Positions 1-10,550 of a stretch of DNA of 64,000 bases are shown here, piece by piece. Numbering within the stretch: the first letter of the stretch is position 1; each line of letters opens with the position of its first letter. Under the pieces are notes generated by a model that had not been told where the DNA came from, searched no databases, and saw only the letters and a list, made by a program, of their open reading frames with translations. Source of the stretch: Blastomyces gilchristii SLH14081. Taxonomy: Eukaryota; Ascomycota; Eurotiomycetes; Onygenales; Ajellomycetaceae. The translations under genes and the position numbers were made by a program. Location of the stretch: the NCBI RefSeq assembly GCF_000003855.2, contig NW_003101668.1, positions 1,590,031-1,654,030 on the forward strand, written 5' to 3'.

Positions 1-1
1 G

Positions 2-376
2 GAGGGGGAACAGGGAGCAATTGATGGTGTGGAAAAGGAGCCATCTGCGGATAAACAAGAACAGCCTGCTGCCATTGAAGCTCCGACAAAGGATACAGAC
101 AAGCCCAATGGACATGTTGCTGACGCGGAGACTACTCCGAAGAAGGCCAAGAAGGAGAAAGAGAAGAAGGATACTCCTCCTGTAAAGGAGGCAAAAAGGA
201 CTGGCGAGGTGGAGAAGAAGAAGAAGGAAGGTAAATCTACCCCGAAGAAGGAGAAGGCAGTGGTGGATACCCCTGAGAAACCGGCAAAGGGTAGGGAGGG
301 TAAAGCCAGCCCTGCAACTGCAGGGAAATCCGAGAAGAAGGGAGGAAAGTCCAAGGGGAAGAAGAGCAAGGCATAG
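2..376 (+). CDS. 3' end of a lysine-rich, low-complexity protein gene (partial)
   Basis: The frame is open from the left edge of the window and ends at TAG 374-376, so only the last 124 codons are visible and the true start lies upstream. The visible part is almost entirely Lys, Glu, Pro, Thr, Ser and Ala, with repeated TPKK/KKEK-type blocks and a very basic tail ending GKKSKA. No folded domain can be seen. Such tails are found in nuclear or nucleolar and ribosome- or chromatin-associated fungal proteins, but that role is inference. Codon use is GC-rich with many AAG Lys codons, as expected of a real coding exon. I do not recognise the gene. Confidence 0.7.
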   Translation, partial: EGEQGAIDGVEKEPSADKQEQPAAIEAPTKDTDKPNGHVADAETTPKKAKKEKEKKDTPPVKEAKRTGEVEKKKKEGKSTPKKEKAVVDTPEKPAKGREGKASPATAGKSEKKGGKSKGKKSKA

Positions 377-1887
377 AAAAGGATGCTTTGAGATTGGCCT
401 TGAGTTTGATTTTGATCCTTGGTTATGTGACCGGTTGAAGGGGCTTCTTTTTTGCAAGCTTTTTTAAATTTCTTTGGAGTTCTTGTCTGTGTGTATACTT
501 ATATATTTATCTGTGGTTAAGTATTTAGAACCCTTTTGTTTTGAGGAATGTAGGACTGTATTTCCCCCTTTTTCCAACTGCTCAGCCTGTTATATATGCA
601 TTGTCTATGTGTGTTCAAACGGAGCTACAATTGCGGATATCAACGGTGGTTAGTGCTACCATTTACTGTCTCCGAGCTTTGGTCCAAACGAAGGGAAAAG
701 GACGGTTGATTGTAACTTGTAATCTAGCAAAACCCTACGAAACACCATTTTCGAGTCGTATCCTTCATTCTTCATTGCTAAAAAATAAGATATCCAACTT
801 CATACTGCCAAGACCATGTCACGTGAAAAACACACTAACCATATTTGTCCTAGTCCACTAGGCCATAACGAAAAAAAAAAAAAAAAAAAAATTCGAAAAC
901 CTCTCCTCTTCTTCTTTCCCCAACTCCTCGCTCAAAGAATCGCATTCAAAGCTTACGCACAGAAGAAGTCTTTCTTCTTCATACCATTACTCCTAGCTTT
1001 GGGAGAAAGTCCCCGGACACCCTGCGCCCTCGTCTTAAAACCGCGAGGGTTCCTCATGCAACAAGCCAGGCACTGCGGAAACGCGCCGCCATAGAAGCAT
1101 TTTTCATAGCGGCTTACGCCTCTTTTCCCTTCCCTTCCTCTTTTCTCTCGAGGGAGAGGAAGGGCTCGTCTCCGTCCTAGCCCGACTCTTCAGATGTTTT
1201 ATTCTGTGGAGGAAACAATGGTGGTTTAGATGGGGCGGGGTCTTTTGGCGAGGGGGAGGTTGCTATTCGTCGTGGTTCGATAGTCATGCGATTGCTTGGT
1301 TTCCCGCGTGTATTATTATTATATGTGTGTGGAGCCGGGTAACTCGATGGGGCTTATTCTTGAGGCGAGGAGTTCACCACTTTTTTTAATGTCAAAGGTC
1401 TGTAGCTTATGGAAAGCGGCGGTGATGGTTTCGTTTCATTTTCCGTCCTGTAAAGTACGGAGATTAAAGGGGCCTCATTGCAGAAGCCTTGTCGGATGGG
1501 CCAGACTTATTACTTTGGTTATTATATTCTTGTTCTGGGACCTCATTGGGTTTTTTTATCTTCTATTTTTTTTCGGTTCACGTGATGATTCGCATCATAG
1601 AGTCAAGCACTGAGGCTCATCAGAGCTGTTGAAGACTCAAATGATTAAAATATAATCTGATGGACATGAAGATATGTGTATATTTAAACTTACTCCGCAC
1701 GGCTGAATATTTGGATTAGCAGAATTAAATGACCTTACGTTTTTACTACTTTTATTCTCTTTTCAAAAGTATCATTAGTTTGGTATGTAAATCAGACATG
1801 AACATCGTGTATGGTATGTATATACATGGCATGCAACTAAACAAAACATAGCATAAATTTCCTTTTATCGTAGACATCCATTGCCAC
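377..1887. other. Intergenic, convergent 3' ends
   Basis: This 1.5-kb stretch lies between the 3' end of the lysine-rich gene and the 3' end of get1. The open frames in it are short and lack recognisable protein character. It contains a run of 21 A residues at 871-891 and two CACGTG cores (about 821 and 1580). I see no tRNA, no conserved coding segment and no transposon. Confidence 0.6.
871..891. repeat. Poly(A)21 tract
   Basis: An uninterrupted run of A residues between the convergent genes. It is simple sequence with no associated element visible. Confidence 0.9.
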
Positions 1888-2749
1888 TCACTGGCTTTTC
1901 TTGCCTTCCTTCTCTCCCACACCTGCTCCAACTTTCATTCCCTCCTTTTTCGACGCGGATACAAATCCCATAGTAGCTCCCACCGCATCTCCGACCAATG
2001 CAACAACAGTAGCGCACGCGCCGCCCCAGATCTGTATACTCACAGTACCCATCGGCGCACGGGGGAAGGACAACACCCACTGCACCTGCCAAGGAATCCA
2101 TCCTGGCGGCAAAGTGAAAATCGGCCTTTTGGAGTACCAGAATTGCAGGAAGAGCATTAGCCCGGAAGTGGCTGCCCAGCGGACGGATTTGACAGTCATG
2201 TCGAAGGAGGATTTGCATTGGGTGAGTTCGTTGTCTGTTGGTTTCCCGTTTTTTACTAGGTCAGAATGGTGTATATTTGTTTTTGTGCTGGGATTTCGAG
2301 CACGTCTCGAGTCCTATTTTTTTCTCTCTTCATTCGGCACAAAAACAACGGGCGGGTCCAAAAAGAATGATATGAAGAGCGTAATGCATTCAAACATACT
2401 CTTAGCTTCATATGTCTCCAACGCCTTATCATGTCTCCGTCTCAACTTGGCCCATTTCGCAAACTCATCTTGTGAACTGGTTGCGTTCATTTCGCGCTTA
2501 AGTTGTATAACTTCTCTTTTCAACCGGCGCTGTTCCCGGGCCATATGTGAGGTGCCTGTGGGCAGCTTGATATAAAAGAGCCATAGCTGCGAAGGAACGC
2601 ATCCATTAGCTTTTTGCTATTTTCTAGAGCATGGAGAGAAGGAGGGAGGGGCGCATTCGCACCAAGCTATCTATTGTAGCTGCACCAATCGTATTAATCA
2701 CATATATTACGATGTTAAGTAACAGGATGGTGATGAGTAGTGAGGGCAT
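1888..2749 (-). CDS. get1: GET1, ER receptor subunit for tail-anchored protein insertion
   Basis: Get1 is the ER membrane subunit that, with Get2, docks the Get3 ATPase and inserts tail-anchored proteins. Model on the minus strand: exons 2749-2663, 2586-2400 and 2234-1888, with introns of 76 and 165 nt. This gives 206 aa, the usual Get1 length. The N-terminal hydrophobic segment [20 protein letters not shown] is a TM helix. It is followed by KLPTGTS and a charged coiled coil ([18 protein letters not shown] ... [16 protein letters not shown]) that in the family contacts Get3. The last exon holds two further TM helices around [17 protein letters not shown] and the glycine/alanine-rich [16 protein letters not shown]. 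The tail is basic. The start is the first ATG before the TM segment, and both splice junctions restore the frame exactly. It is divergently transcribed from the prenyltransferase-repeat gene, with 421 bp between them. Confidence 0.93.
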
Positions 2750-3170
2750 TTTCGCGAAATATGCCTTGTAGTTGGGCTAAAGAGGAATGATCGGGGAGCG
2801 GATGGAGATGCGCTCAACGGGGTTGCGAACGAATGAAGCTTTGGCATTTGGTTGCTGAAGAAGTGATCGAGGTGGCGATGCGGTTCTCCAGCGTCCTCTC
2901 ATGGGAATTCAGTATTTCATTGCTCTGGACAATGAAGCACTTGCGACGATTTTCTGCTGTTGAGTTGTCTTCGACAAGGAAGTTGGCGAAGTTTCTGTTT
3001 GTCTTGTTTGTCTGGACTGAGGGAGCTTGGGCCAGCTATACTCCACGTGATAACTGGTGCAGCAAGATCTCCCCCACAACCTCCGAATACCTCGATGTGT
3101 ATACACATCTCCTCACTTTACAGACACCCAATGACTTCCTAAGTCTAGAAATAGATCTTTTTATATCCAA
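2750..3170. promoter_or_regulatory. Shared divergent promoter region of get1 and the prenyltransferase-repeat gene
   Basis: The 421 bp between the two divergent start codons must hold both promoters. A CACGTG core lies at 3044-3049 (bHLH/Cbf1-type motif by sequence only). No clear TATA box could be assigned to either gene. Confidence 0.45.
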
Positions 3171-4529
3171 ATGTCCTCGCCCCAGAATTATCATGAGACC
3201 CTAACCAAGCTCCTCGAGAGTAGAGGCAATCAAATCTTCGACATCCACTTCCTTCCTGATGGCTTCGGTGACCTCCTTCAAGAGGGGAATGAGATAGGCA
3301 TCAGCAAGAAAGCCCTTGTACAATGCTTCATAAAAGCACGGCAAATATTCTTCTCCCTCCCCACACTACAGCAGGAACTCAAGACATCCGAACCTAGCAG
3401 GAGTCAAAGGCATAGCGCGCCAAAAGCATCATTCGATGACGCCCTTCAATTTCCACCCGGAGCGAACACCAACCTCCATTCCTCCCCCCAATGCCTCCTC
3501 CCCCAAACTGAAATCCTCCTCCTCCTTGACTCCGAACACCTAACCGCCTGTAACTGGCGGAAGCGCAGATTATGCTCATTGAAAGAAGAAACCCAATCAC
3601 AATGCCCCACCCCCGCAAACCAATACCTCTCCACCTTGCACACCGAAATCTCATTTACTACAACAATCCTCCGCTCTCCACTCTACCGTCACACGAAATC
3701 TCCCGTGTTATGGTACCACCGGAAATGGACCATGATGCAGCTTTTGGACCTCTGCCGCGATGACCCCGTTGCAGCATTTGCTGGCTCGCATCATTTGCCG
3801 CATTATGGCGCTGATACTGATACCAATGCTGCCGTGAACCAGATCCTAAACTATGAAGTATCCATCGTGCTACAGGCGGGCACGCATCACCCGAAAAATT
3901 ATTACGCGTTTAGCTACCTCCGAGAGTTTATGGGGTTATTCGCCAATGCTCTTGCGGCTGCCCGATGTCAGGTACTATTAGCGACTACCACGACGACAGG
4001 ACTGCAGCAATCGGCAATGATACGGCTAGGAGTCCTTGCGAGGATGGTTCTTGGAACGGTGCATACATGGTGTCTTGCATATTCGCACCGGCGGGATATT
4101 TCTGCTTGGAGCCTTTTGCTTTGGTTGTTGGAGGTTGTGGGAGAGGCCGATGGGGATGGGGATGAGGATAATGGTGATGCGAGTACATTGAGGAAGACGA
4201 TTGTGGATAAAACTGCACTATTGGGCGCGGAAGTTTCATGGGATGGAGAGGGGTTGTGGATCTTTGTGGATCTTGCTATGAAGAAGTTTGGGGTTGATGT
4301 TGATTGGCTGGCTAGGGAGTCTGGAGGGCCAGACGCTGAGCGTGGTGATGTTACTGTGGACGACATAAATTGTCCTGGCACTGCTCCTGCTCCTGCTGCT
4401 GGCGTCACTACCGCTACCGGAAACCCTCCCTTCTCTTCACATTCCAATAAACGTTGGAAGATATGGATTCGTAGAATGCAAACGTCGCAGAAGCGGAATG
4501 CCGCGACGATTGTAAATGACAATGGCTGA
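3171..4529 (+). CDS. Protein prenyltransferase alpha-subunit repeat protein (PTAR1-like)
   Basis: Single-exon gene of 452 aa. It shows degenerate prenyltransferase alpha-subunit repeats (PPTA-type helical pairs with a W/Y-x-x-R core): SPVLWYHRKWTMMQLL at about residues 177-192, HPKNYYAFSYLREFMGLF at about 239-256, and RRDISAWSLLLWLLE at about 308-322. Proteins of this kind resemble the alpha subunits of farnesyl/geranylgeranyl transferases, but the PTAR1/Ecm9-like group is divergent and a catalytic role is not established. An acidic DGDGDEDNGD stretch interrupts the repeats at about 328-337. The Ser/Ala/Pro-rich C-terminus ends in a basic segment. ATG 3171 is the first in frame, and the sequence MSSPQNYHETLTKLLESRG looks like an authentic N-terminus. 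Moderate confidence in the family, low in the function. Confidence 0.72.
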   Translation: MSSPQNYHETLTKLLESRGNQIFDIHFLPDGFGDLLQEGNEIGISKKALVQCFIKARQIFFSLPTLQQELKTSEPSRSQRHSAPKASFDDALQFPPGANTNLHSSPQCLLPQTEILLLLDSEHLTACNWRKRRLCSLKEETQSQCPTPANQYLSTLHTEISFTTTILRSPLYRHTKSPVLWYHRKWTMMQLLDLCRDDPVAAFAGSHHLPHYGADTDTNAAVNQILNYEVSIVLQAGTHHPKNYYAFSYLREFMGLFANALAAARCQVLLATTTTTGLQQSAMIRLGVLARMVLGTVHTWCLAYSHRRDISAWSLLLWLLEVVGEADGDGDEDNGDASTLRKTIVDKTALLGAEVSWDGEGLWIFVDLAMKKFGVDVDWLARESGGPDAERGDVTVDDINCPGTAPAPAAGVTTATGNPPFSSHSNKRWKIWIRRMQTSQKRNAATIVNDNG

Positions 4530-5609
4530 AGCCACCAAATAATTATGAAATGGGAGTAACATTCATTCCCTCGCTGGCTCCTCGCATTTAAGCAACAGCC
4601 TAGGCAGCTTGCTTACTGCGTTATGATGATAAAGCAATTAGCATAACTCCTCCAGCGTCAATCAAAAAAGGAGGGGAAGAAAGTTGACTTGATTCTAAAC
4701 CAACAGCTGCCTTGGCATTATCAAGTTTTCTGCTAACAGATAATAAAAAGCAACGGTAGCTAATAATAACAGTTCCAGTACAGTACAGTCCGTTGCGCCA
4801 GGGTATATTAGCCCAAACTCGTGGAAAAGGTGAGGTGAGAAAATGCACAAGCATTGAAAACCGAATCACATCTTGACAATTGGCAATATCTCCAAATTTG
4901 GGCGTAGTACTATAACTGAGTCGTTCAAAAGGGGAATCAAAGTTGAAAACGTGAAAAAGAAGGGGGGTTGTAGGATAGACGCTCGCATATAAAACTTGAA
5001 TTTATTGAGGTAAAGGGGAAGAGTGAAAGTTTGTAAGGATCACGACGCCTTCGCTAAGCAAAACAACGATGACAACGACAAAAACAGAAATAATGAAAAA
5101 AAGAAAATTGTTAATTCATCATGTGCCTAGATTTCATCTCAAGATAGGGAACGTAAGAAAGTTGGAAAGAGTAAAAAGGAAAAGCTCTGTCTCTTAAAGC
5201 TCCCACCCCTTATTTGTATGTCAGAAAAAGCCAAAAGGCACACATACACAATTCCATTTAATAAGGTCAGGAAACCAAAACCATTCTTTTCTGCACTTGT
5301 CTGATTCTCTCCTCCGCCCCCACCACAATCCATAACAACCTTTCTCTGTCCTTGTATATCTTCAAGTTTATTGTGCCAATTTGAATCGACCGGTCTTGTC
5401 TGATCTCAGGATAGAGAAGGTTTGTGGTGGGGGAAAGTAGACATATACACATATAAAACATATATATATACAAAATATATGTGTACACGCTTAGAACCGC
5501 GCTTAAGAAAGGAAAAAAGTATCCTTGGCTAAGGGAGGCACATTTTATTCAATCGTTTCCCCACAGGTCGGAAGTCAGGTAGACAAACGGATGACGGCGC
5601 GCGTTGGCT
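4530..5609. other. Intergenic, convergent 3' ends
   Basis: About 1.1 kb between the prenyltransferase-repeat gene and the SERF gene. It is AT-leaning with only short unconvincing frames. A (TA)-rich microsatellite lies at 5459-5482. I see nothing else. Confidence 0.55.
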
Positions 5610-5754
5610 TTATTTCTTCTTGCCAGCGGCAGCGGCTTCAGCGGCCTTTTTGGCATTTGCTATTTGAGATTAAGTGGGTTAATTTCGAGCTTCCCTTTTG
5701 CAAGTGACAGGTAATTTGGACGTGAGGCAGAGAGAGGCCCGGGACAGACACACA

Positions 5755-5791
<37 letters not shown>

Positions 5792-6185
5792 GTGTACAAA
5801 CAGAGGTAGATAAAGCAAAAGCAATAAGAATACATGGAAGTGAGAGTCAATCTGATATTTGGAGTATTCAGCTTAGCATGTTGGGGCGAAGGCAGACGTA
5901 CCTGCTTCTTGCTTCTGGCGCATGATGGCGGCCTGGGCTTCCTTTGTACGGGCGTACTCGGTGCCGGACTGGGTGTTTTTCTTCTTCTGTTAAGAGTGAA
6001 AGACAGGTATACATTAGTTTTCGGTCAGGGATGAGATTTTACTATATATATATATACTTGGTTAATTCCCCGTCCCCAAGACATGAGCTGGGGAGTGAGG
6101 CGGAGAGGAAAAAGACACGGACCTGCGCAGCTAGCTCTTTCTGAGTCTTTTCGCGGGCCTTCTCACGTTGATTTCCACGAGCCAT
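5610..6185 (-). CDS. SERF/4F5-family small basic protein
   Basis: Model on the minus strand: exons 6185-6123, 5986-5902 and 5659-5610, with introns of 136 and 242 nt. The product is 65 aa. It starts MARGNQREKAREKTQKELAA, the hallmark of the 4F5/SERF family, continues KKKNTQSGTEYARTKEAQAA and IMRQKQEA, and ends in an Ala/Lys-rich tail (KKAAEAAAAGKKK). SERF proteins are small, highly charged and largely disordered, and are implicated in modulating protein aggregation and RNA/nucleolar biology; the family role is not well defined. All junctions are GT-AG and keep frame. The second intron carries (CA)n(GA)n microsatellites and the first an AT repeat, which is why no long frame reveals the gene. 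Confidence 0.92.
5747..5791. repeat. Compound microsatellite (CA)n(GA)n inside SERF intron 2
   Basis: About 12 CA units (5747-5771) are followed directly by about 9 GA units (5773-5791), inside the second intron of the SERF gene. The tract does not touch splice sites but is likely length-variable. Confidence 0.9.
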
Positions 6186-7645
6186 AGTGACAGTGTGTTT
6201 GAGAAGAGCAGTTGAGAGTCAAGGGTTAGCGATGGTGCTGGCTATGGAAAAGGACGGTGGAGATGCGATCAACGGAGCATCGGAAATCCAACAAAAGTGG
6301 CTTTGTACAAAGATAATGTTTGACAGCACAGCGGGCTCCTAATGACTAAGACATGACTAATATTGGAGATTAGGCCGGCGTTAAGAAATTGTACCTCTAC
6401 TGAGTGGAACGGAGTGTATGCTTAAAATAACACACCAGAACTGTCTGCCAGTGTCTGGAAGATGCTGTTCACAAATATTTTCTATGCCCAGTAATAATAA
6501 TTCTGAAATCCAGTGCTCGACAAGGGGGAAGACTATTGTTTCTCTTCCATCTCTTCTTTTTTCGCTGTTCCCAGTTATCACGTGATCTATCCCCTGGCGG
6601 CTAATCCCGCGCCAGGGCCCGTGCTGACCAATAATGCGGCTCTTAGCCCGTCGCAGAGCCCCGCCTTCGAAACAACAACCACCCGTCCGTGTTTCATCCA
6701 ACCACGTCCAACATCATCCTCAACATTCGCTGCCATCCAGTCCCTGGCCTGTCGCCTTGCGGTGTTGTGGTGCTAGGGGACTGGCTTGAAAGATGGCAGT
6801 CCGTGCTGCCCAATATCTCCAGTCTGCAGAACAACATCATGAAACCCAACTTCCCTCCTTAGCGACGTCTCTTGTCCTGACAGCCCTGTGAATGGTGCCT
6901 TAAAATATCCAGCGCCAATGAGGTCGCCTTAAGAGGACTCCGAACTGATTCTACATTTATGACAGAATGGGGATGTATCAAATCATATCAACACATGGAA
7001 TGACGCGAGTGACTACCGCCATTGTGGGCCGTGGGCAGTTGACCCGGTAGAAGTCTATGGTTATTGTTTCTCGGTATTCACCATTTCTTGCTGTTTCATG
7101 AAGCAGCTTCATGAAGGCTATTTTCTTTTTTCTTCTGCTCTCTTCACTGCTCAGCCTACGCCCATTGTTCCATTTCTTGCTCTTCTGTGCCTTCTCTCTC
7201 TTCACATTTCGTTCTTCGTTTCTTCCCTATTTCCCGTCCTTTCTCGAGCTTTCAAGCTATATTGGGTGTTTGCCTTTGACGGCGACGAGTTGATTAATTA
7301 TGTCCCTTTCACTACTATACTAATATTTTCCTTTCATTGATTTCGCATTGATACTATTCTTCTTCAATAACTTCTATCAACACGGACAGAGCTCCTCCTA
7401 CCGGGCAATTCCATAAATTTTCAACGCCTTGACGCTTCATTCCTTCTTCTTAATTTCTATCTCAAACACTTCCTAACTCAAAGACTCATACTTTTATCCA
7501 GCCTCAAAACCGTTTTCTGGATTTAACCACTGTTATCGAATTTATACTTTAACATTAAAATCGTTCCCTTTCCGTGGCCTGGGGACCTTGGATTCCACCC
7601 CAGTCGCTGCTTTATTTTCATCAGTCGCCTGTCAGCCTTTCAAAA
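6186..7645. promoter_or_regulatory. Divergent promoter region, SERF gene and DUF7598-type gene
   Basis: The 1.46 kb between divergent start codons. The half next to the rightward gene (7100-7640) is pyrimidine-rich, typical of fungal 5' leaders. A palindromic TCACGTGA lies at 6578-6585 and matches the Cbf1-type bHLH core (motif match only). No convincing coding exon was found in between. Confidence 0.45.
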
Positions 7646-8626
7646 ATGACAGCCGTGGTCAAATCCCTGGCTGGTCCAGGTTATATCATTTTGAATGCCG
7701 TACGGGTCTTCAACATAATCTGTCTCCTTTGTATTATCGCTGCATGTTCAGTTTTACTCATCAAGACTTCCACTCCCACCAATTTCTTCGTTTTTGATGC
7801 GATGCATCGAGTTATTATAATTGCTGTCAGCAGTAAGAAACCACTATGTTTTCTCCTGCTTGGTGGATCATTCTAACAAAAATCACACAGTATTCCTCAT
7901 TATCTCTGAAGTAGGCTTTTTTGAGGCCTGGTTTCATGAATACTGGGGTTGTTTCGGTAGACACTCAAGCTTCCTCGCCCTTGGAATCACCATGGTTCTC
8001 CTCGGCATATCAACGATAGGATGTTTGAATAGAGAAGACATGAACAAGGACACAATCGGCTTCACCTTCTGGCAACTTGTTCTAGGCGCCGGCATTATCA
8101 CCATTGTGTTTGGATTTGTTAACATCGCCGTAGTATGTCCTTCCCCCTTCCTCTAAAGCTGTGTCCTGTCTCAGACTCTTTTGACTCCCAATAACTTACC
8201 ATCACCAACCACACCTCCACATAGACCTTCATCTACCGAACCAAAAAAACAGGCTTAAAAGCCCGCCACATCCGCACTGACGGTGCCGTCGCCCCGGGCG
8301 CCATCCCTTCACTCAACAACCTCAGCCGCGGGCACAAATCCTTCAGACTGAAACGCGAGGACTCCCTACCTGTCTACCGCGAGAGCGACGATGCACTCTC
8401 GCAATCAAAATACTCACGCTCCTTGCGCTCGCCCATCAGCACCACCCCTTCCATGCGTACCGTGCCTTCTAAATATCGGGTGAATATTTCCCAGCCCATC
8501 GTTGAAAATCACGAACAGTTCGAGAAGTTTTCTAGGAGTTCAGGGGGGAGCCACCCGGAGCATCCGGCGAACAACCCTGTGCGTCTTTCTACACGTCGAT
8601 CGGATTGGGATGGCAGTGATATATGA
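7646..8626 (+). CDS. Fungal four-TM membrane protein (DUF7598-like)
   Basis: Exons 7646-7832, 7891-8132 and 8225-8626, with introns of 58 and 92 nt; 276 aa. Four hydrophobic segments are visible: about 12-36 (YIILNAVRVFNIICLLCIIA), 52-72 (MHRVIIIAVSIFLIISEVGF), 88-106 (SSFLALGITMVLLGISTIG) and 121-144 (FWQLVLGAGIITIVFGFVNI). The C-terminal half is a cytosolic-looking Ser/Arg-rich tail with RSLRSPIS, STTPSMRTVPSKYRV and similar segments, likely disordered. This layout (short N-terminus with GPGY-IILN, MARVEL-like four-helix body, polar tail) matches a conserved fungal family annotated as DUF7598, for which I know no established function. The family assignment is from memory of its pattern, so it is only moderately sure. 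The gene itself is well supported by frame-preserving splice sites. Confidence 0.8.
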
Positions 8627-9261
8627 CACGTTGAGGAAGCTAGGCGGCGCCAAAAGTACAGAGCAAATTGAGAGGTGATATGAATTATGAGGGGAAGGAG
8701 AGGGAGCTAGCGATGACGCTCTTACTGTCTTACTGTCCCTCCTATCGAGCTACATCGATCTTGAACTTTTCTTGTGTATTTGTATTGGGCATTTTTCCCT
8801 TTGTCTTTTGTGATTTTAGAGCGCGTGATGTATCTGTCTTTATCCGTCTGGACATGTTTGCGAGTTGTGGCGTAATTTCGGTAGCCTTTGGTTTCCGCTG
8901 GCGAAGGTTGGGATTTGTATGCTGTTCATAATTGTGACACGTTCGGGGCTTTGTCTATGTAATCATGGGTGTCAACTACGCTTCATTTACAGTACAATTT
9001 TAGTATTACAGTTGTTCCTGGTGAATGTTCACTTTTTCATCTCCGTTTTCGTCGTAAATTGCGTACACTCATCTTCCACGCGGCTAAGATAGAATCGTAC
9101 AGTTCAAGTACGGGTACAACCTGAATAAAGATGAAAAGCATTCAATTCTATTGTATTTTGTATATCGAACTATACCAACCCCTCTTATCTAGATAACCCA
9201 ATAAAAAAAAACCGCATAGAGAAACAGAAAAACCAAAGTAGAAAAAGTAAAACAATCCATC
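8627..9261. other. Intergenic, convergent 3' ends
   Basis: The 635 bp between the four-TM gene and the following minus-strand membrane-protein gene. It is T/A-rich, with no coding or RNA feature that I can support. Confidence 0.55.
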
Positions 9262-10550
9262 TTAACTTCCATTCCCATCCCTATCACCACTATCATGATC
9301 ATCATCATCCCCCCTCTCCAACCCGGCCGTAACCCCCTCAACATACGAAGAAGCCTCAACCCCCAACTGCCCAATATCAACCACATCCCCCTTGCCCCCC
9401 GCATTTCTCTTCTGCATAACCCTCCTCATAGCCCTAACAACCTCCTCCTCCTCCCAAACACTCCCTCCTTCCCCGACCCCTGATGTTCCCAACGACGAAC
9501 CGCCGCAAGAACCCTCCATGGCCACCACAGCCGTCCAATACGCGTCATCCGTCGCTTTCAACCCGCGATCCCGCACCGTCGCATTCCGCACGACGCTGAC
9601 CGCATGAACTTTCGCCGTGGCGCTGGCTAGGGTCGCTGAGACGTTCGCGACGAGTTCCTCTGCGACCTCTGCCGGGGTTGGTGGTATGTAGAAGAATCTA
9701 TTCGTGCCCGCGAGGTAGATGGTGGCGGCGGCTAGGGCGTCGAAGATGGTGAAGGAGAGCAGGCGGAGGGTGGTGAGGCGGTTGTGGAAGCTTGTGGGGA
9801 TTTCGTGCGGGTTTAGAGGAGGGGATGTCTTGTGCGCTGTTGCATTGGAGGTGGAGGTAGGGTTATAGAATGCGACGAGTAGAGTTTCGATGAGGAGGAG
9901 GGAGAGGGCTGTCAGGGTGAATTTGGAGCGGAAGCGGCTAGCGCTACGCCCTGTGAGCGGGTTTGAGGTTACAAGGCCTATTATTAGGAGGTGGAGGAGG
10001 TGGGGGAGGAAGGTGTGTAGGGGTAGGTAGTAGAGGAGGTATGTTGTTTCGTCACCCGGGGTGCAGAAGGGGCAGTTTAGGAGAGTTTCTGGGCCGTAGC
10101 GGAGGTAGAGCTTCCGGGAGGCTTGGGAGGTGAACTTTGCTTTTAGCTGGGTGTCGAGGTTTGTCAGGGTGTTGTTCGGGCGGAGGCGGGCGAGGCGAGC
10201 GAAGAGGAGTTCTGTCGGGGTCGTCAGGCGGGACTGGGTGAGGGCGAAGATGTTTGGGGACGGGGCGTGTGGGTTTAGACCCGTCCAGGCGGGGAGGGAG
10301 AGGAAGAGGAATAGAGAGGTTGTGACGAAGAGGATGTTCAGTGCGACAGCTGCTGAGGATGGCAAAGGCCGTGGTGGCTGTGGTCGTTGGGTGAGCGAGG
10401 AGCGGATAGAGGAGTAGAGCGATCTCGCCTTGCGGAAGAGGAGCGGGGAGAAGAAGATCAGGAGGGTTTTGTAGCTAGAGATTTTTTGTTTAGTTTAGAT
10501 TTGACCAGAGAAGATAGATTGGAGAAGACATACGTATCGTAGTTACCCAT
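9262..10550 (-). CDS. Polytopic membrane protein of unknown function
   Basis: Exon 1 is 17 nt (10550-10534, encoding MGNYD plus two bases) and exon 2 is 10474-9262, with a 59-nt intron; 409 aa. After MGNYDTYKTLLIFFSPLLFR and a basic stretch come hydrophobic segments near residues 50-65 (NILFVTTSLFLFLSLPA), 150-172 (LPHLLHLLIIGLV), 187-206 (FTLTALSLLLIETLLVAF) and 245-262. A loop contains CPFC (residues about 139-142). The C-terminal third is soluble, with an acidic WEEEEVVRAMRR helix and an Asp/Gly tail. I do not recognise the family. The N-terminus MGNYDT fits a loose N-myristoylation pattern (MGxxxT), which is inference only. The alternative start at 10365 would drop the conserved-looking MGNYDTYK segment, so I prefer the spliced start. 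Confidence 0.72.
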
